Origin: Hymenolepis diminuta
Taxonomy: Eukaryota > Platyhelminthes > Cestoda > Cyclophyllidea > Hymenolepididae
Reading direction: 5' to 3'
Assembly: GCA_900708905.1 (NCBI GenBank)
Contig: CAADRB010000002.1
Location: 5,001,495-5,065,494, forward strand
Length of the DNA: 64,000 bases
Shown here: positions 1-13,095 of the stretch, piece after piece
Layout: each line of letters begins with the position of its first letter
Numbering within the stretch: the first letter of the stretch is position 1
Translations under genes and position numbers: made by a program
The notes under the pieces: model-generated
What the model was told of the DNA's origin: nothing
The model's input: only the letters and a program-made list of their open reading frames with translations
Databases searched by the model: none

Positions 1-500
1 TCTCATAGTCAAATGCTCATGCAATATAAAGCCAACACCTTCTTTTCATATCTTCACGATGTCAGCTAACTCATGCAACTTCACTTTTCCATCATTCAAA
101 ACGATTTTGTGGATTTTTTAAATGTTTTCTGGTGTTACCGCCTCATTTGGACGTCCACTGCGTTCTGCATCATCGGTGTCTCTACCACGACCACGTTTGG
201 AGTTAGCAAACCAACGTTTTATTGTTGTTTCTGATGGAGCGGAGTCCCCATAACACTTTTCAAGCCATTGCTTCACTTGAACGGTATTTTTTCCCATCAA
301 GAAGCACGAAATTGTTTTTGATGCATTGTTTTGAAAATAACAAAAGTAGCGTCACTCTTAGCACAATAACTCACAAAGTAATGAATAGAATATCATGAAA
401 TTTTAAGAACTGTTTTTTGAAGGTTAGTATTAACTGAAAAAAGGTGACTGCAATAAAACTAGCACCATCTGTGTTAGGCCCGGGACTTTTCAGCTCATGT
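1..500 (-). mobile_element. mariner transposon, 5' end, inactivated and cut by the window edge
   Basis: Read on the minus strand, the sequence encodes the N-terminal DNA-binding part of a mariner-type transposase: a helix-turn-helix stretch with VKQWLEKCYGDSAPSETTIKRWF and the basic, Asp-rich linker ending SGRPNEAVTPENI are seen at 121-300. The frame then meets a stop at 118-120, where the family normally has Lys, continues in the same frame with recognisable mariner sequence (KIHKIVLND, KLHELADIV), and meets a second stop at 46-48. It is therefore a dead copy. The non-coding 5' leader and probable terminal inverted repeat run from about 300 to 480-500, ending near GGCCCGGGACTTTTC; the exact tip was not proved. 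The catalytic DDD domain lies outside the window. Confidence 0.88.
121..300 (-). pseudogene. mariner transposase, N-terminal fragment with nonsense mutations
   Basis: This is the readable N-terminal segment of the transposase. It begins at a Met-Gly-Lys-Asn start region near 300 and carries the helix-turn-helix residues that bind the terminal repeats. The fragment stops after ENI because of a TAA codon. The reading frame is still clean downstream apart from one further TGA at 46-48, so decay looks like point mutation rather than rearrangement. No function is expected. Confidence 0.85.
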
Positions 501-2536
501 GTTATACGTCCATGCATCTTTCTCGGTATAGCTTCAATCCTGAGATCTGACGTAATCACGATATAATCCGAGTTCGAATCTGCTTCTCCTGATACTCGCA
601 TATCGAAAAATGTGACTCAACTTCTCCTTGAAGCAAGACAGAAATCAGGAACAACATCTTATTCTGTTCTTGATTTTTTGGAAAGAGAATTGAAAATATA
701 AAGATTACTCTTATCACAAGTGCTTTACGGGCGCATTCCACTTTCCGTAGTCTCTACAGTGTCTGTTAAGCTATCTCTCGCATTCATATGATTTGCATAA
801 GCATCCCAGCCACGTCGGCAGCTAAAATATCCCATAATGATGATATTTTCACATTTGCACCTCGTCTCTCAACACAGCATCAGTTGTCTTTAAAATGATC
901 CTTTCTCTAAAAAGCTGAGAGAATAATCTGTTGGTGCATAGCAGCCAATGATAGCCAGGAAAACATTCCCAAAATTAATCATAACTTTGGTTAACCTTTT
1001 GAAAATAGGTTTGAATTCTTGAACTTGAAGGGGGCAATTAGTGAGGAGAAATGCGACACCACCGACTGGTACGGAGTTGTTTTTATCCAGAGTTATAAAT
1101 AGTAAATCCAGGGATTACTGAGAATTTCGATATTTAATAAAAGATAGAAATTTCACCTTGGCGTCATGGAAAATCACAAGTAATGTAGACTTTGACAACT
1201 AATATATTGTCTCCTTTATAAAAGTTCCTACTAATTTATTATTAAATATTCTAATACTTTGGAATTGCCGCTGATAGAAAACAGGATTCCTGAAGGCCTA
1301 ATGTGACTCATATAGCTTATGAACTTGATCATGTGTCGTAAAACAGTCACCAATAAACGCAAAGCAACGCAGTTCAGCATTTCCTAATCTTTCAACTTGA
1401 ATTTTGTTTGCGGCTATGCCCTTTGATGCCCGATTCTAAAGATCTTGCCCAGTCAGAACTATTTTCTATTATTTTATATACGATAAAACCAAAAAACATA
1501 AACGAAAGTGTTGTTCATAATGCTTTTTGTATGGAAGGTGAGTTCAACTATTTAAGACTTCTATTTCCACATGTAGCTAATAGACATACTATCTGCTGCA
1601 AAACAATAACTATCTATTTGTCAAATAAATTTCGTCATGGATTCTTGCTTTTGTTTTAAATTAACACAAAATATTTAACCTTAATGAACAAAGGAAACAA
1701 AAATCGCTAAAAATGCGCTGTTGCCTATTTCTGAAATAAACAGAGGATCAATACAAACAATCCATTAAATTATTTGAACACAAATTCAAAGAGAGAAAGC
1801 TTGAAAAATATTATTTAAATTAGTTGCGACAGTCTTGAAACCAGGGAGCCTAATTCTAGACAAAAGTTTTCGTTAGGAGCAAAATGTTGACGACAGAAGC
1901 AATCGCCATATAAACAATACTGACAATATTAATAAGTAAGCAGATAGTAAATGAGCCATTTAGCATGCCCACTTACATGCTAGTCTTTTTGTACTTAAAT
2001 AAGATATGTTTTGAAAAGAACGCATGTATTTTTAACAATGACCAATTATAGGAAGCATTTAACTATTTAGGAAAGAAAAGTTGGCTATTAAAATGTCACT
2101 TTCAGATTATTTCACTTATTTTCTGTTAGTATTTTTTGAAAAATTTATTTATGAAAGGAATGGTAAAGTTGATTCCCTTTTAATCTTTATTGAATTGTAA
2201 CCTGTCTACCGATGAACACTTTGTAATTAATTAAACCTTCCTCCATCCGGCCAATATCAATTTTTATTAATGTTTTGACGAATTACGGCAGAAAAAGTGG
2301 CAAATTTCTTCTCGATGGTGATGCTTATCTGGAGTAAATTTAAGAGAATAAGGGAAAGTTCAGTGAAACCTTATGAAGAAAAAAGATGTCAATTTATGCA
2401 ACTTAAATGTTACCTAGTCACCCGACCAATTAAATGGTATAAATTTCACCAGTAATCATATACTTATTACAATTTTGACTCTTCTTCAATTGTTTTTACA
2501 GAAACAAAATATAGCCATACATTTTCGGATTTGAAT
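501..2536. other. non-coding AT-rich intergenic DNA
   Basis: Between the mariner end and the first LTR-like repeat I see only short, low-quality open frames and no convincing splice-bounded exon. An 83-codon plus-strand frame at 1408-1659 has no recognisable domain and T-rich codon use, and is probably chance. Confidence 0.5.
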
Positions 2537-3145
2537 TTGAAGGATGAATCTTTCTTCTTCATAATATTTATCTTACATACTCTCTAATCATTACCAAATT
2601 TGATTATCTTGTCTTTATAGTAATGTTTGTAAACTTTTAACCTTTCCTAACCCAAGCACTCCATAGACAAACATCGTGTGTCCTCAGCTGGCCTATTTCT
2701 CATCGATCGGAAAAGGTAAGCATACCTCAGACGATAGTAGCAGACATCGCTTAGTCGGCCCTGTTATTAACCAGTCTTGTCTGCACTGGCCCTTCCTTTT
2801 CCTACAATCGTCCCGACCAATTAAAGCACGCATACGATTATACCCTTATGCGCGTCCTCATCCAAAGTGTTAATTATAAATAGCCTTCCATTAGACACAC
2901 ACATATAGGGCACACAGGGGACCCTAGCTCGTCAAACGCATCTCCCGTTCCTCAATCCTTCTCCTCCAATTCTCTATTCTCCCTTTAGACCCTGTACTGA
3001 GTTTTGTTCAATACAACCTGGTCAACGCAATCCTTGGTGTTCTTTTTCTTTCATTTACTGTTAACCATCTGCCGCTACAAACTGCTGACCCTCAAAAATC
3101 TGGTGACCCTCACAAACTGGTGACCCTGTAATGGACCGCCACAAA
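2537..3145 (+). mobile_element. LTR-like repeat, family copy A (plus orientation)
   Basis: This block recurs almost unchanged in inverted orientation at 34335-34954. It contains a GC-richer U3-like part (CGCGTCCTCATCCAAAGTG), a TATA-like AATTATAAATAGCC near 2871-2885, and a U5-like signature at 3007-3048 (GTTCAATACAACCTGG ... CTTGGTGTTC). It ends with CCGCTACA followed by TGGTGACC, which fits an LTR end plus a tRNA primer-binding site. That end is repeated as 17-18 bp units (about 3074-3133). No gag, protease or reverse transcriptase frame is present between or beside the copies, so this is a solo LTR or a miniature non-autonomous element. Confidence 0.72.
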
Positions 3146-6100
3146 TTTTTAGAAGAATCGTATGCTGTTCTCCATTAATTATTTAATTTAAAATACGCAA
3201 CTAATATTATTTAAAAAGTAAAAAGGATAAATCAATGCTTCATTTACAGTTATTGTTAACAACCTTTATACCTTGAATCGCACTGATTGGTTTAGCTGTG
3301 AAAAGTTTTGTTAAGACCTGTGCAAGCGGCATGGAGTTAAAAAGTATGTTTGCTAAATAAGAGGCCCCAATATCAACACCATAATATTGGGTCATGTTGA
3401 AAAGGTAGAAGGTATTGGAGTACACTTCCCCTAAATGGTTTCGACAATTATCGTTAATTTTGCTGACACATTGCATTTCATTTATTTATAGGGGCAATAA
3501 GTTACTGATTTTTTAGCCCATTTTAGATCGTATCAATTATATATGCATATAAGTATGGCTTTCAAAATAGTAATTTTCACTCAGAGGGGAGAAAATGAAA
3601 CTTTGAAGATTTCCATATTGAAATAAAAGATATATTTAGTCAAATTTGAGGAGACATTTCTTTTCTTTTAAAACCTGAAATAATTGAAAGCAACCCGTTT
3701 TGCTTTGTATACCGTTAGATGACAATTGCATTGATAGTCAGTTTTCATGAGCGAAATTCGTATTCGTTTGTCGCTTCGAATTTGTAGCTGGTTTGAAGTT
3801 TAGTTTACAACTTTCATAAACCAATTCTAAGCTATCTGATATTAGAAGAAAGCGTATGAAATTGACCGAGGTGCATAGTTAGTACAAGCTAAAAATCAAC
3901 TTAATTCAATCTTATTTAACCGTGCATAGTGATTATTTCACTCACCAGATTCATATTGACAAGATTTTAATCTCTTTTATCTGTTCAACACAATTCCGGT
4001 TCTACCAAAAGTGATTTACAAACAGGAGTAGGGATCATTCGTAAAATTCATACCAAGCATGATTAAATTCAACTTAGACAGCTGTTATACTGTTTATTTT
4101 TATCTATCAATCACTTTCTTATCAGTGAATGAGGTAAACGATTTTGGACATCGAATATGCATAGTTTAATATACATATTGTCCAAATATGTTTGCTATGA
4201 TGATAACAAATATTGTTTTTCGCCCACTTGATTTTTGCAACAAACATACGCACCCACGTAACGCGTGATCTGTTGACTTTCAGTGAATTTTGATTATCTC
4301 ACAATATCACTTTCTTAAAAATAGTACCCACTTTATTCACAAACTGTCCGAGATAAAACAGATTTCAAGTCGTCAAATCGTTCAATTACTTTTTGTAAAC
4401 ATAATGAATATGAAGAAGTTGAAAGAACTATTTAGCAAAATATTATATTCATGGATAACTTGCTAGAAGTGAATTAATCTAGGTAGCTCTTATTATTCAT
4501 GGGTTAACTTTTATTTCGCTTAAAATATATCTAGGATATTTGTCTCATTTTACCTTAAATGGGTCTGCTAAAAAAGGCTTCCACATCTTAATACTTGAGT
4601 GAAAGTTGTGAAATCGTAATGACAGTAAAAAATCCACAAAAACTTTCAAATCTTCATTAGATTTATTAAAACAAACAGTACTAATAAGTATATTTCAGTC
4701 AATTTTAACCCCATTGGGGCCAAGTCTCATGACTATTTTGTTAACACAATTATATCTCCTCGTATGCTTGCGATTCTGCAATTTCACAAAAAAGGATTAA
4801 AGTTGTCCTTTTCGAATCAGAGTTACAATATATGAGGGTTTATTAAAGTAAAATGAGAGTAGAAGAATTATGATTAACAGAGAAGTAAAAGGCATCTACA
4901 GACTATAAACCTGTATAATTAATAGAAGCTAAACTAGATGGACTTCTATACATGACGATTAGGACAGGGAAGAAATGTGAGTCGATATGCATTTTTTTTT
5001 CAAGTTCACATTCTTATTATCGAAAGAAAACATGCATTTTGCCCTTAAAATAATCATTCTTTTTCTTGTAATCAACCGAACTAAAGAGGCATCGGTCCGT
5101 CCCATTGTCAATCACCTAAGAACACTTTTCCATATGATTGTCATTAAGTAAACAAGGTCTTTAGAAGAAGTATTAATTTAGTCTAATATTCTTTTCTTCT
5201 GATCACAACTTTAATATAGCCACCGGCATTGTTTTATTTACTTGATAACAGTCCCCTCCGCTTTATGTTCATGTAAACTGTGTTAAGTAGATAAACGATG
5301 ATCTTACTGGTAAGTTTTAATTAATCTCACTGTTGGAAAATCTTAAAAAGTAAAGAAAATTCTTCATACTGATAAGCATATTTCTTTATTATACAATTAT
5401 AGTTCCCACCACTACCATACCAATGGCTTAAGGTGACTTACCAATAGTACATAAGCAGTTGCAAGAGTCCAATACTGTGTTTTTTATTGAAATGATATTT
5501 TCAGTGAATTTTACTTATCAAAAAATCAAAAAAGCAGAAAACTTGATAGATTTGTGTGCGCTGTGCATAAATTCCGGATGATTGATAAGGTTAGACTTAG
5601 GTATTCAATAACACACCTCTTACTTTCATATCGTTATGTGAATTTCCTTGAGAGTGAGATGCAACTTATTACCTTTGTCCAGATATTCTGGAGTGCATAG
5701 AATTAGGGTTATTTCAGACTTCAATTGATCAACTCCTTCAGTCAGTGTTTAAATATAAGATGATATGTAAATGATCTCCATAAAAGAAAAGATTAATTGC
5801 CAGTCTTTCACAAGATATAAAAGGAAGAATGTACAAGACATACTGAGAACGGGAGGTGTGTCCTTGTTTATCTTATTTCATTATGTTTCTTAACGGAATC
5901 CTATGATGCAGTTCTTGTGAAACACAAAAGACGAGCTTCAGAGCCCTTCATAAGAATACAGCGAACGAAGGTAAAATGGTGACTCGGTGCAAGTGTCCTA
6001 ACAAATTCTCAAAAAGTATGATTTACGGGTATTCGCTAGAAGCTGACGCTTTATTGCATAATCTGTGACATCAATATTTATTAGAGGAAATCAGTTAATA

Positions 6101-9100
6101 ATCCCTTAATTTTAACTATTTTTAATAAAATAATGAAAAAAGTGAAAATATTTAACAAATTTGCTACCATAAAGCCATATAATTGTAAAATAATGATGAA
6201 ATCATAATCGACCATTTCTATATATGCAGGTATCATAGGAAAGCAAAACTCTATTATTAACATAAAAAAATAAGTAATTACAGAGGTTCTAGAAAAAATG
6301 GATAGATATAAAATTTACAAGAGATTTTACTTAAAAGTTATTTGCTAACATTCAATGTCAGTATTTTTAACTGCTCAGAAGTCTATTATAAAACCCATAA
6401 CCTTGAAGATTTGGTTTCTGCACTACATAAGGCATGAAGAGAGGTGGGATCAAGGAGAAGTAGGGAATGAAATTTGGGCACTAAGTCTTACTTTATTTAA
6501 ATTCTGGAAGCGTTAACCTTCTCACGTACTCATAGGCAGTGCAATTCACTTTTAACAGTATAATTTTAAAATGTTGTAATGATTTGCCTCTCAATTACAT
6601 GGGTAAAATTGTGCTCATGAAAATCGGAGCTAGGTGTTCGGTGGATTTAGTTCAGTAGTTGATAAAAGCCACACACCTGTTTTTGTATCTCCTTCCAGCC
6701 GAGAGCAGTATTTTCGTTATGAATTGTCACCGTCTTTACACTGAAATAACTGCCTTCCTAATTTTAGTAGTGTACCGGCATACTGACGCGTTCTTGATTA
6801 CTTAAATATTCAGTCTCTTTCTGGTTAATTGGTTTACGATTCTCATTATCTAATTTATCAAATTGTACATACTTCTATAACTGATTTTAAATTAGCATAT
6901 CTCTATTGTTAATGTGTTATATATTAGTTTTTTGTAACAATACTTGTATTAATTGATCAATCATATACACCAACCTGTAGTCGTGTTTCACTTTTAAAAT
7001 TCAATTTTACCTGACATTTTCGAACTCTTTGAGTGACGCCCAGACTTAAAAGATCAAAAAGTAAGGGGGTCAAATTATCTAGAAATATCAAATGGGTTTT
7101 AATAGGTGGAGTTTTTATAAGTATTTAGGTTTCTGCCATAAATCTTTCTGGTTCATGCTTTTTCTACAAAGAGAGTACACAAAGAGCACTTTCTTCCAGT
7201 TTAAAGTTGCGTATTAAGTATCCATAATCTAAATTGATTAGTAATGGTGACAACTTATCAAAACTATCAACAGCAAATTAAATAAAATTATACTCTGCAT
7301 CAATTTTGAAGCTTGGTTCATTGTTCATTTTCTCGTTCTTAACATCCTCGAAGAGGGGAATTTCCGTTTGGCACAATTAGTAATAAAAAACGAAGAATGA
7401 ATTTGTTAGACATTTTCCTAAAATAGTCCCTGGCATTCGGCAAGTATTCGTTGAAAATGAATTACGTCTAATTTGATGGTAATGAAGAATTATACTATGT
7501 TCATAACAATTCGATAAAGCGTTACATTTCAAGCAAGAGAAACGCTTAATAAACTAAAATTCTGCCAGTCAAGTTAAATAAATTTTAAGAGAATAGATTT
7601 TTAAAAAGAAGCAATAAGATGGCCAAATTTTTAATAAAATTGTCATAAAACAGGCGGCCTTATTGTCATTATTTTACATGAAATATTTTATTTAAGTTAG
7701 CCCGAGCGTTATAATGACGATACATTATGAAATGGTATTAGTGCTAACAATGTTTTGAAAGATTGCGATATCAAATAATTCTTGTGGTTTCATAACAGAC
7801 TGATTCTGGACATTCGGTATTCAAGGGGTATTTTTTCTTCTGCACAAGTCTTCACTGTGTTATGGTGATTGGAATAGTAGATAATAGTCATCGACCTTCA
7901 AAAACTATTTAAAAATTTGAGATTTTGAAATTATTTGCTATATTTTTAGTTTAAAAGTGAGACTTTTTATTATTTTCTAGCTAAAGTCAGTTTGCCATTT
8001 TCTCAGAATAAAGCCATAGATAAAGTACCTCAAAGAAATGAGGCTGTACAAATATTTGAATATGAAAACTATTGAATTAAGATGGGAGTAGCTCCTGTTG
8101 TCGTCTTTTTAATGTGTCAAATGTCTTGACCTCAAGAGGTAATAACCAAGAATGCGCATAATAAAGGAATCGATTAATCATAAATTAACGAAAACCTTAA
8201 ATCCTTACACTTCTAAAATCCATTTAGAAGTGTCACCTTTCATTTGCATCGGGAGATTTTTCTGTTTACTTCCTTTATGTGCTCTAGGTTGTAATAATGG
8301 TATGTTCTACCTTCAGGCGTAGGTAGGTAGGTGTTAATCAACACAAATAGTAGTTTCTAATTTTTTCTTGGCTTCGCAAGCGAGAAATAGACGAAATAAC
8401 ATCTTTAATTAAGTGTAAATTAAATGAAAGAAAATTACAGAAAGAAAATAATTTTTTGATACGAAGAAGAGAGACAGTGTAAGTATACTAAAAGATGTAT
8501 TTAATGAAAGTATTTAATGAACTCAATTATGCAAAGTAACCTATAGTTCCTATGGTATTTTGACACGAACAAATCTCCCTTTACTGATCAAGTCACTTAT
8601 CGTGAATGACTGTGTATGTTTTCCCGGCTACTCTATTCCCAAATAGGTATTCGTTTGGTGCAATTCTGCATTTCATAATTAAAACTTGTTACTCCTGGCA
8701 GACATGACTTCTCATTGACCCCTATTATCAGTAAGCCTATTAATATGGCACTCAGGATATATGAAAGAGACTATTGAAGAAATCTGTGAAGCAACGGTTA
8801 TGTTTTCAGTATGTTCTGAGAAGTAAGGACATAGGCTGTTGAACTATTTCAGTTGTCTATCTATTCTGTCTTACATTTTCATTATTCTAGCGTGCTAGCT
8901 CAGATATCCATGAAGATCTCCAGCACCGTAAATTTAACGTTAATTGATAAAGATTTGAATACGATTAGCATTCATATCTAACAAATATTATTTTTTAACG
9001 CTTAATTATCCATCTCTATTAGTGTACTATTGCCTTGTATTTTTGCATTATTATATTGAGAAAAGCATGCAGATAAATTCTACGTTCCAAACTTATTTCT

Positions 9101-9733
9101 ACTCCCTCATTTTCGAAGATTAATGAAATAGACAATTGATTTCGCTGTATGGAAGAGATGATTGCTTCATATTGAGCCTTTATTTATTGGCAAATGAAAT
9201 CACAAAAAGTTACTATTTTTAAACGTTTTCAAATAGGCACCTTTGCTCTTGAAAAAAAACCAAAATTTAGTTTGAGAATCCTCTATCTTAACAGAGATAA
9301 TTACAGAGAATGAACCAACTGGAAAAATCATTCAAAGTCACTGAGATCGTTTCAAGAAATTTAGTGACAATAAAAAGCTTTTTATCATTTGAAACTTATT
9401 ATTTTCGAACCACTCAAGAAACGAAAATATTGATTTTACCACTTTAAGACCATGAGGCGCAGTTCTGCTATTTATATCTAGTATTGTATGTTGTTGCATT
9501 AAAATTGACCGATCTTTCCAAAAATCATAACATTTTCGAGAATTTTCTTAAAAGAATTAAAAAATTGAGTAGAATGCTACTCTTTTCAAGTATATTCATT
9601 TATTAATAAAACAGTTTAATTATAAGAGAGGAGACGAATAATATTAGTCCCATAAACAAACTCCCAGAGATTCTAAAAATGTATATTTTGAGCAAAAATG
9701 CCACCTTATATATAAGTATTATCGTTTCTACCA
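3146..9733. other. long non-coding AT-rich region
   Basis: About 6.6 kb without a supportable gene. Open frames are few and short: 3240-3476 on the minus strand is 78 codons, 6081-6263 is 60 codons of hydrophobic T/A-rich sequence. A small GGTAGGTAGGTG run occurs near 8325. I see no RNA gene or clear repeat here. Confidence 0.5.
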
Positions 9734-9931
9734 GTGTTTTTTAATGCTATCAAGCTTGAAAATAAACCTTCTGTTCACATATTTGAAGAAAGCACTAGTC
9801 ACTCTTTCACTAAGGTTAACCTAATAGTGCCGCAATCCAATTTAAAATATATTCGCCAATTTGGAGACTCTGACAATCTGGAACAGTATTCATCAGATTG
9901 TGTTCCGGATATTTCAGAACTAGATTGCTGA
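9734..9931 (+). other. unassigned open frame, possible terminal exon
   Basis: A 65-codon plus-strand frame opens directly after an acceptor-like TTTCTACCAG (ending 9733) and closes with TGA after the acidic stretch SSDCVPDISELDC. The predicted sequence (HIFEESTSHSFTKVNLIVP, QFGDSDNLEQYSSD) has balanced composition, unlike the Lys/Asn/Ile/Phe-rich frames around it. There is no ATG in a good position and no recognised domain. It could be the last exon of a gene not otherwise visible, a pseudogene scrap, or chance. Confidence 0.25.
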
Positions 9932-12164
9932 ATTTCAAGCTATCCATTCCATCTCTACTGAAGCATTTTACTTGTAAAACTTCCTTGACACCAGATGGGA
10001 GAGATTTTACAGTCACAGTGTATTTGTGGAGACATCTCATATAAAATTTGCTTTATTTTAACGATTTAATTTATAGTATTAAAGTAGAAAAACCATCTAA
10101 CCTAGAAATAGTTTACAACTAAAATATTCAGACTAACAAGCACAAACTCTTACTGTTAACCGCAGCCTTATCTGAAAGAAGGGTCAAGCCTGTCTCAGCA
10201 ATAAGAAACCGCACCTTGCACAGGACCTCGTGAATTCTATCCTTTTGTTTGACAAAAAATTCCATTCAGATTGAATTGGACTGAAATATGTAAAGTTGGA
10301 CTTATTTTTGGAGAAAATATCTTATATAAATAACCTTCGAGTAGATATAAATTTTTTTTGTAAAAACTGTCATATATCTATATCCACACTTACTATTATC
10401 AATAAAAGAAAAAATAATTCATCAAGGAAGGCTTTTACTCAGTGATGGTCTGAAAGCAAAAACTAGATCGAGTTTGATCAAAATTAATTCTATGAAACAA
10501 ACGAATAAAATTGTACTTTATGAATAAGCATCTTACGATTGAACCTTAAGAATAGTTTCAAAGGGTTTATAAACAGCTAAAATATTTAGAGTTTTACTTT
10601 GCAATTTTTGGATTATTTTGGTTGAAATTAGTTCATAAAGTTCTAAATTTTAAAGATAAATTCCTGTTTAACTTTTTATAAGAAAGTTAAAACTTTTTAA
10701 ATGTTTATTTAGGATAATCCTATTTAACTAAATGACATTAAATATAACCAAAATAATATTTATCTACTGAAAAATCAGCACTTCTAAATCATTAACTGTT
10801 GAGGAGGAGATATAAACACACGTTTTGAAAATAGAATATAGGGTATGATATCTTACACATCTATTGAAATATCCGTAATACGACTGTATGTTGATAATAA
10901 TAATACTCTCTAACTTATCTGATTCAGGCAAATTAAAAATTTTATCTCCCACCTTTACTATTAAAGTGTAAGCTGCGGAATATTGTATAAGAACATTTGC
11001 CTTCTAAACCATTGGAAGAATAAGTTAATTGAAGCTGTAAGATCAACTCTTCTTAATTAAATAATACCGGTCAGTAAAAAATGAGTATCTTAGACCAGCA
11101 TTTGCTATAATCCTGGGGAAGATTCTTGAAATTTGAATGTTAGTACGTGAACTGCTCGTTAAGTACATTTTGTACTACCCGATCTCAAAATCAAATGTAG
11201 TGAGATTCTTCAATACCCTGACGTTGCTCTCCGTGTCTTTTTGGTCCTCTCCCCTTTATGATTCTTAGACCTATTGTTATTCAATGACAATTCCTTTCAA
11301 CAGTTAAAAATGCACACCATTACCGGAGAGACTAATTAAAATCGACAGTTAAAGTGATAATCTGTAATTTGAAAATAACAATATTAACCTCCATAAAGTT
11401 ATCTAAATGAAGTCGCTATTTTGAGTGGAATAATTCCCTTTAAAAAGAAAAGAATATATTTTAACAGCTCAACATTGGAAACTGACCTTTAAGGAGGAAT
11501 AAAATTTTAACTTAAATATTGACAAAATAAATCTAGTACTACTTATTCCAAGTAAGTACGCAGAATTGCACTTTGCATAAATGAATTCCGATTTGGGCTG
11601 TTAGTTAGGGAGTGCATCATTTTATCAATCACCTTCAGCATTTAGGTAGTTTCCAAGCCATTTTATCACAACAGTAAATTAAATTTATGCATTAGATAGG
11701 TAATGACAGATTTATAAGATCGGGATGAATAATGGAAAATGACATCATGAATCAATCCCGCACAAGCATTAGGAAAGCCCAGAAATTTTCGAGTCATCTC
11801 TTTTTGGCATTTTAATTGAATGGCGTTTTAATAGTAATACATAAGTACATAGAATAAAAATAAAGTCTGGTAGAAATATTTTGATGTTTTATGTAAATGG
11901 CTAATCAGAAAAAAATAAAACTATCGGAAAAGTTGGTGCTTGGTTCTGAGATTGACAACCCACAGAATCTGTTTTAGTGTATTGAACATCAAATTTCCAG
12001 TTTAAAGATAATAAATCACAAAAGCGATTAAATGCACTTGAATAGTACACTTAAATAGACCAAATTGTTAAATTATTTTCCATTAGAATAAGGTCAAGGA
12101 AATTGCTGATAAAAATTCACAACGTAATATATGTTGATAGATAGATTCGAGAAATATAAAAGCG
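9932..12164. other. non-coding AT-rich region
   Basis: No supportable gene. Only chance-length frames are seen, such as 10764-10952 on the minus strand, without a recognisable domain. Confidence 0.45.
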
Positions 12165-12335
12165 AATATCTGCGTTGTGTGTGTAGCAGTTTATATGATT
12201 CACTTGGGCGAGGACGCGCGTGAGGACATAAATGCAGGCGGGCTTTTAAAGCAAAGGGACTGTTATGGATAGGGATGTTGCTTAAACGGGTGGAATGGTT
12301 CCGATAACTGATTAAATAATGTCTATTTAATACCA
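12165..12335 (-). mobile_element. LTR-like repeat, truncated copy (U3 part only)
   Basis: On the minus strand this matches the U3 part of copy B at 13315-13410. It starts near GAACCATTCC, passes through TGTCCTCACGCGCGTCCTCG, and continues CCCAAGTGAATCATATAAAC, the TATA-like core. It then diverges into unrelated AT-rich sequence, so the R/U5 part is missing. It lies head to head with copy B, about 0.8 kb away. Confidence 0.7.
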
Positions 12336-12693
12336 TTCGGTAGATATAATAAGTTTAAGAGGTATGATAGAAGCTTAGCAACAATTCATTATCAGTGTCG
12401 TAAAAATGTTAATCGATCCGATTCCACCCCAACTGGCTAACTAAAGGTGATAACTTAATATTTCTACTTTATTGATTTACGATTTCCATGGCTGATTCGT
12501 CAGCGTCTGTTTGATTTAAGCTTAATTCTCATTAGCAGGCGGTTATTGGTCAGGTACATTCCTAAAATACGTTGCTACTTATTTATAAATATTAGCAGCC
12601 ATGTAAATTCATTTGAAATGAGCAGATAACGTTCAAAGGCATTATGTTTGTAAATAAATCATTAATAATAAAATCAATCGGTGGAATTGTATT

Positions 12694-13083
12694 TCAAGTG
12701 CTTCTAACGCTATTATCAAACTTAAAGTAAAGCTGTACTTTAAACAGGGAGGTTTTAAGGACACAAGGGGACACTACTCGAAACCGGTAGAACTCACCAC
12801 TGTGTAGGTCAAAAATGCTCAAAATTGGCTTTTCTCTTCCTCTGCTACATGTTACGCTAACAGTTCTACTTCTCCCTAATTGCGATTGATCACTGTTTTC
12901 ATTAATAATAACGATTATAATCAAAATATTTAGCGTAACATTTTTGCTTCTGCGATTATGAGTCAATATAGTTATCAAACGAGTTGAAATATATGTAAAG
13001 GGATCTCCTGATGTACAGGGCGAAAATTTAGAGGTTCTAGATTGACCTAAAAGCTTGAACGATGAATCCCTGCGTATCTCCAA
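12694..13083 (-). other. unassigned 129-codon open frame
   Basis: This equals the longest intergenic open frame outside the recognised genes. The C-terminal third, with FDLHSGEFYRFRVVSPC, superficially recalls a fibronectin-III strand, but no domain can be claimed. A stretch bounded by AATGAAAACAG (acceptor-like, about 12895) and a GTGAGT donor at about 12795 could be an exon of a minus-strand gene. The N-terminal half includes an AT-rich, Ile-rich run that looks intronic. It sits between two LTR-like repeats, so it could also be repeat-derived. Confidence 0.25.
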
Positions 13084-13095
13084 AATTTTAATTTA

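Noticed and set aside
1500..1560. Spliced-leader RNA gene suggested by a TTTTTGTATGG ... GGTGAG stretch
   Set aside because: Lacks the conserved leader sequence, Sm site and stem-loops; the resemblance is only a few bases.
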